Below are positions 6,161-6,686 of a stretch of DNA of 6,686 nucleotides, piece after piece. The stretch is from Anaerolineae bacterium. GTDB lineage: Bacteria > Chloroflexota > Anaerolineae > Anaerolineales > Villigracilaceae. Position 1 is the first letter of the stretch, and each line of letters begins with the position of its first letter. Location: positions 1-6,686 of the forward strand of contig JAFLCF010000222.1 of assembly GCA_017303735.1 (NCBI GenBank), written 5' to 3'. Under the pieces are notes generated by a model. That model was not told where the DNA came from. It searched no databases and saw only the letters and a program-made list of their open reading frames with translations. Position numbers and translations under genes: made by a program.

Positions 6161-6686
6161 ATGAACTTCAAAATCACCTTACTCCCCGGCGACGGCATTG
6201 GACCAGAAGTGGTCGGTGAAGCTGTGCGGGTGCTGGAAAAAGTTGCCAGCAAATACAATCACGCTTTCAACTTTCAAGAACGTCTAATGGGCGGCTGCTC
6301 CATCGACAAATACGGCAAGTCCATCACCGATGAAACCCTTGCCGATTGCCAAGCCTCCGACTCGGTATTGCTGGGTGCCGTCGGCGGACCGAAATGGGAT
6401 GACCCCAACGCCAAAGATCGCCCCGAACGTGGCTTGCTTGCGCTGCGCAAAGGTCTTGGTGTGTTTGCCAATTTGCGCCCGGTCAAAGTCCACCCGGCGT
6501 TGATCGATGCCTCACCGCTCAAGCCCGAAAAGCTCAAGGGTGTAGATATCATCGTTGTACGCGAACTCACCGGCGGCTTGTACTTCGGTCAGCCCAAGAC
6601 CCGCGAAATGGTCGATGGCAAAGAACGCGCTGTGGATACGCTCGAATATTATGATTACGAGATCAAGCGCGTGGTCGAACTCGCCT
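6161..6686 (+). CDS. leuB: 3-isopropylmalate dehydrogenase, 3' end cut by window edge
   Basis: LeuB oxidises and decarboxylates 3-isopropylmalate with NAD+ to 2-oxoisocaproate; in the citramalate route it also acts on 3-methylmalate. 175 codons are visible, about half of a usual 345-365-residue enzyme, and the frame is open to the window edge. The N-terminus reads ITLLPGDGIGPEVV. GAVGGPKWD is at about 72-80. The substrate-binding region LLALRKGLGVFANLRPV (92-108) holds Arg96 and Arg106, and VVRELTGGLYFG (132-143) holds Arg134 and Tyr141. These match Arg94, Arg104, Arg132 and Tyr139 of the Thermus enzyme with an offset of two. The catalytic Lys and Asp residues of the second half and the NAD adenine site lie beyond the window. 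Placed 100 bases after cimA, it is the last visible gene of the operon. Confidence 0.97.
   Translation, partial: MNFKITLLPGDGIGPEVVGEAVRVLEKVASKYNHAFNFQERLMGGCSIDKYGKSITDETLADCQASDSVLLGAVGGPKWDDPNAKDRPERGLLALRKGLGVFANLRPVKVHPALIDASPLKPEKLKGVDIIVVRELTGGLYFGQPKTREMVDGKERAVDTLEYYDYEIKRVVELA

Overview
The window is a single plus-strand block of branched-chain amino acid biosynthesis genes, in the order leuA (5' end outside the window), leuC, a class I SAM-dependent methyltransferase, leuD, a citramalate synthase (cimA type) and leuB (3' end outside the window). All six genes point the same way with spacers of about 50, 19, 14, 59 and 100 bases, so they look like one operon. Nothing on the minus strand is convincing. 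No RNA gene, mobile element, CRISPR array or clear factor-independent terminator was seen.

Organism: a bacterium of moderate GC content (about 52-55% in sampled leu genes). Gene content and intergenic style suggest an environmental Chloroflexota (Anaerolineae-like) genome. That is an impression from protein style and gene order, not a demonstrated placement.

How the genes work together: LeuA condenses 2-oxoisovalerate with acetyl-CoA to 2-isopropylmalate. LeuC and LeuD isomerise it to 3-isopropylmalate, and LeuB oxidises that to the precursor of leucine. CimA condenses pyruvate with acetyl-CoA to (R)-citramalate. In organisms using this route the same LeuCD and LeuB carry citramalate on to 2-oxobutanoate, giving isoleucine without threonine deaminase. 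The block therefore encodes two entry enzymes feeding one shared set of downstream enzymes.

Two things stand out. First, an uncharacterised methyltransferase of visibly lower GC sits between the two subunits of isopropylmalate isomerase. A methyl transfer to a pathway acid or a strayed intermediate is a testable idea. Second, four of the five gene junctions carry short tandem repeats: 7-nt period at leuA-leuC, methyltransferase-leuD and leuD-cimA, and about 8-nt period at cimA-leuB. The unit sequence differs at each junction, except that the last two share an ATTGGTA-like core. Two of these arrays are arranged as inverted halves that can fold into hairpins just upstream of a ribosome binding site. 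They resemble the short tandemly repeated repetitive sequences described in cyanobacteria, but their role here is unknown.
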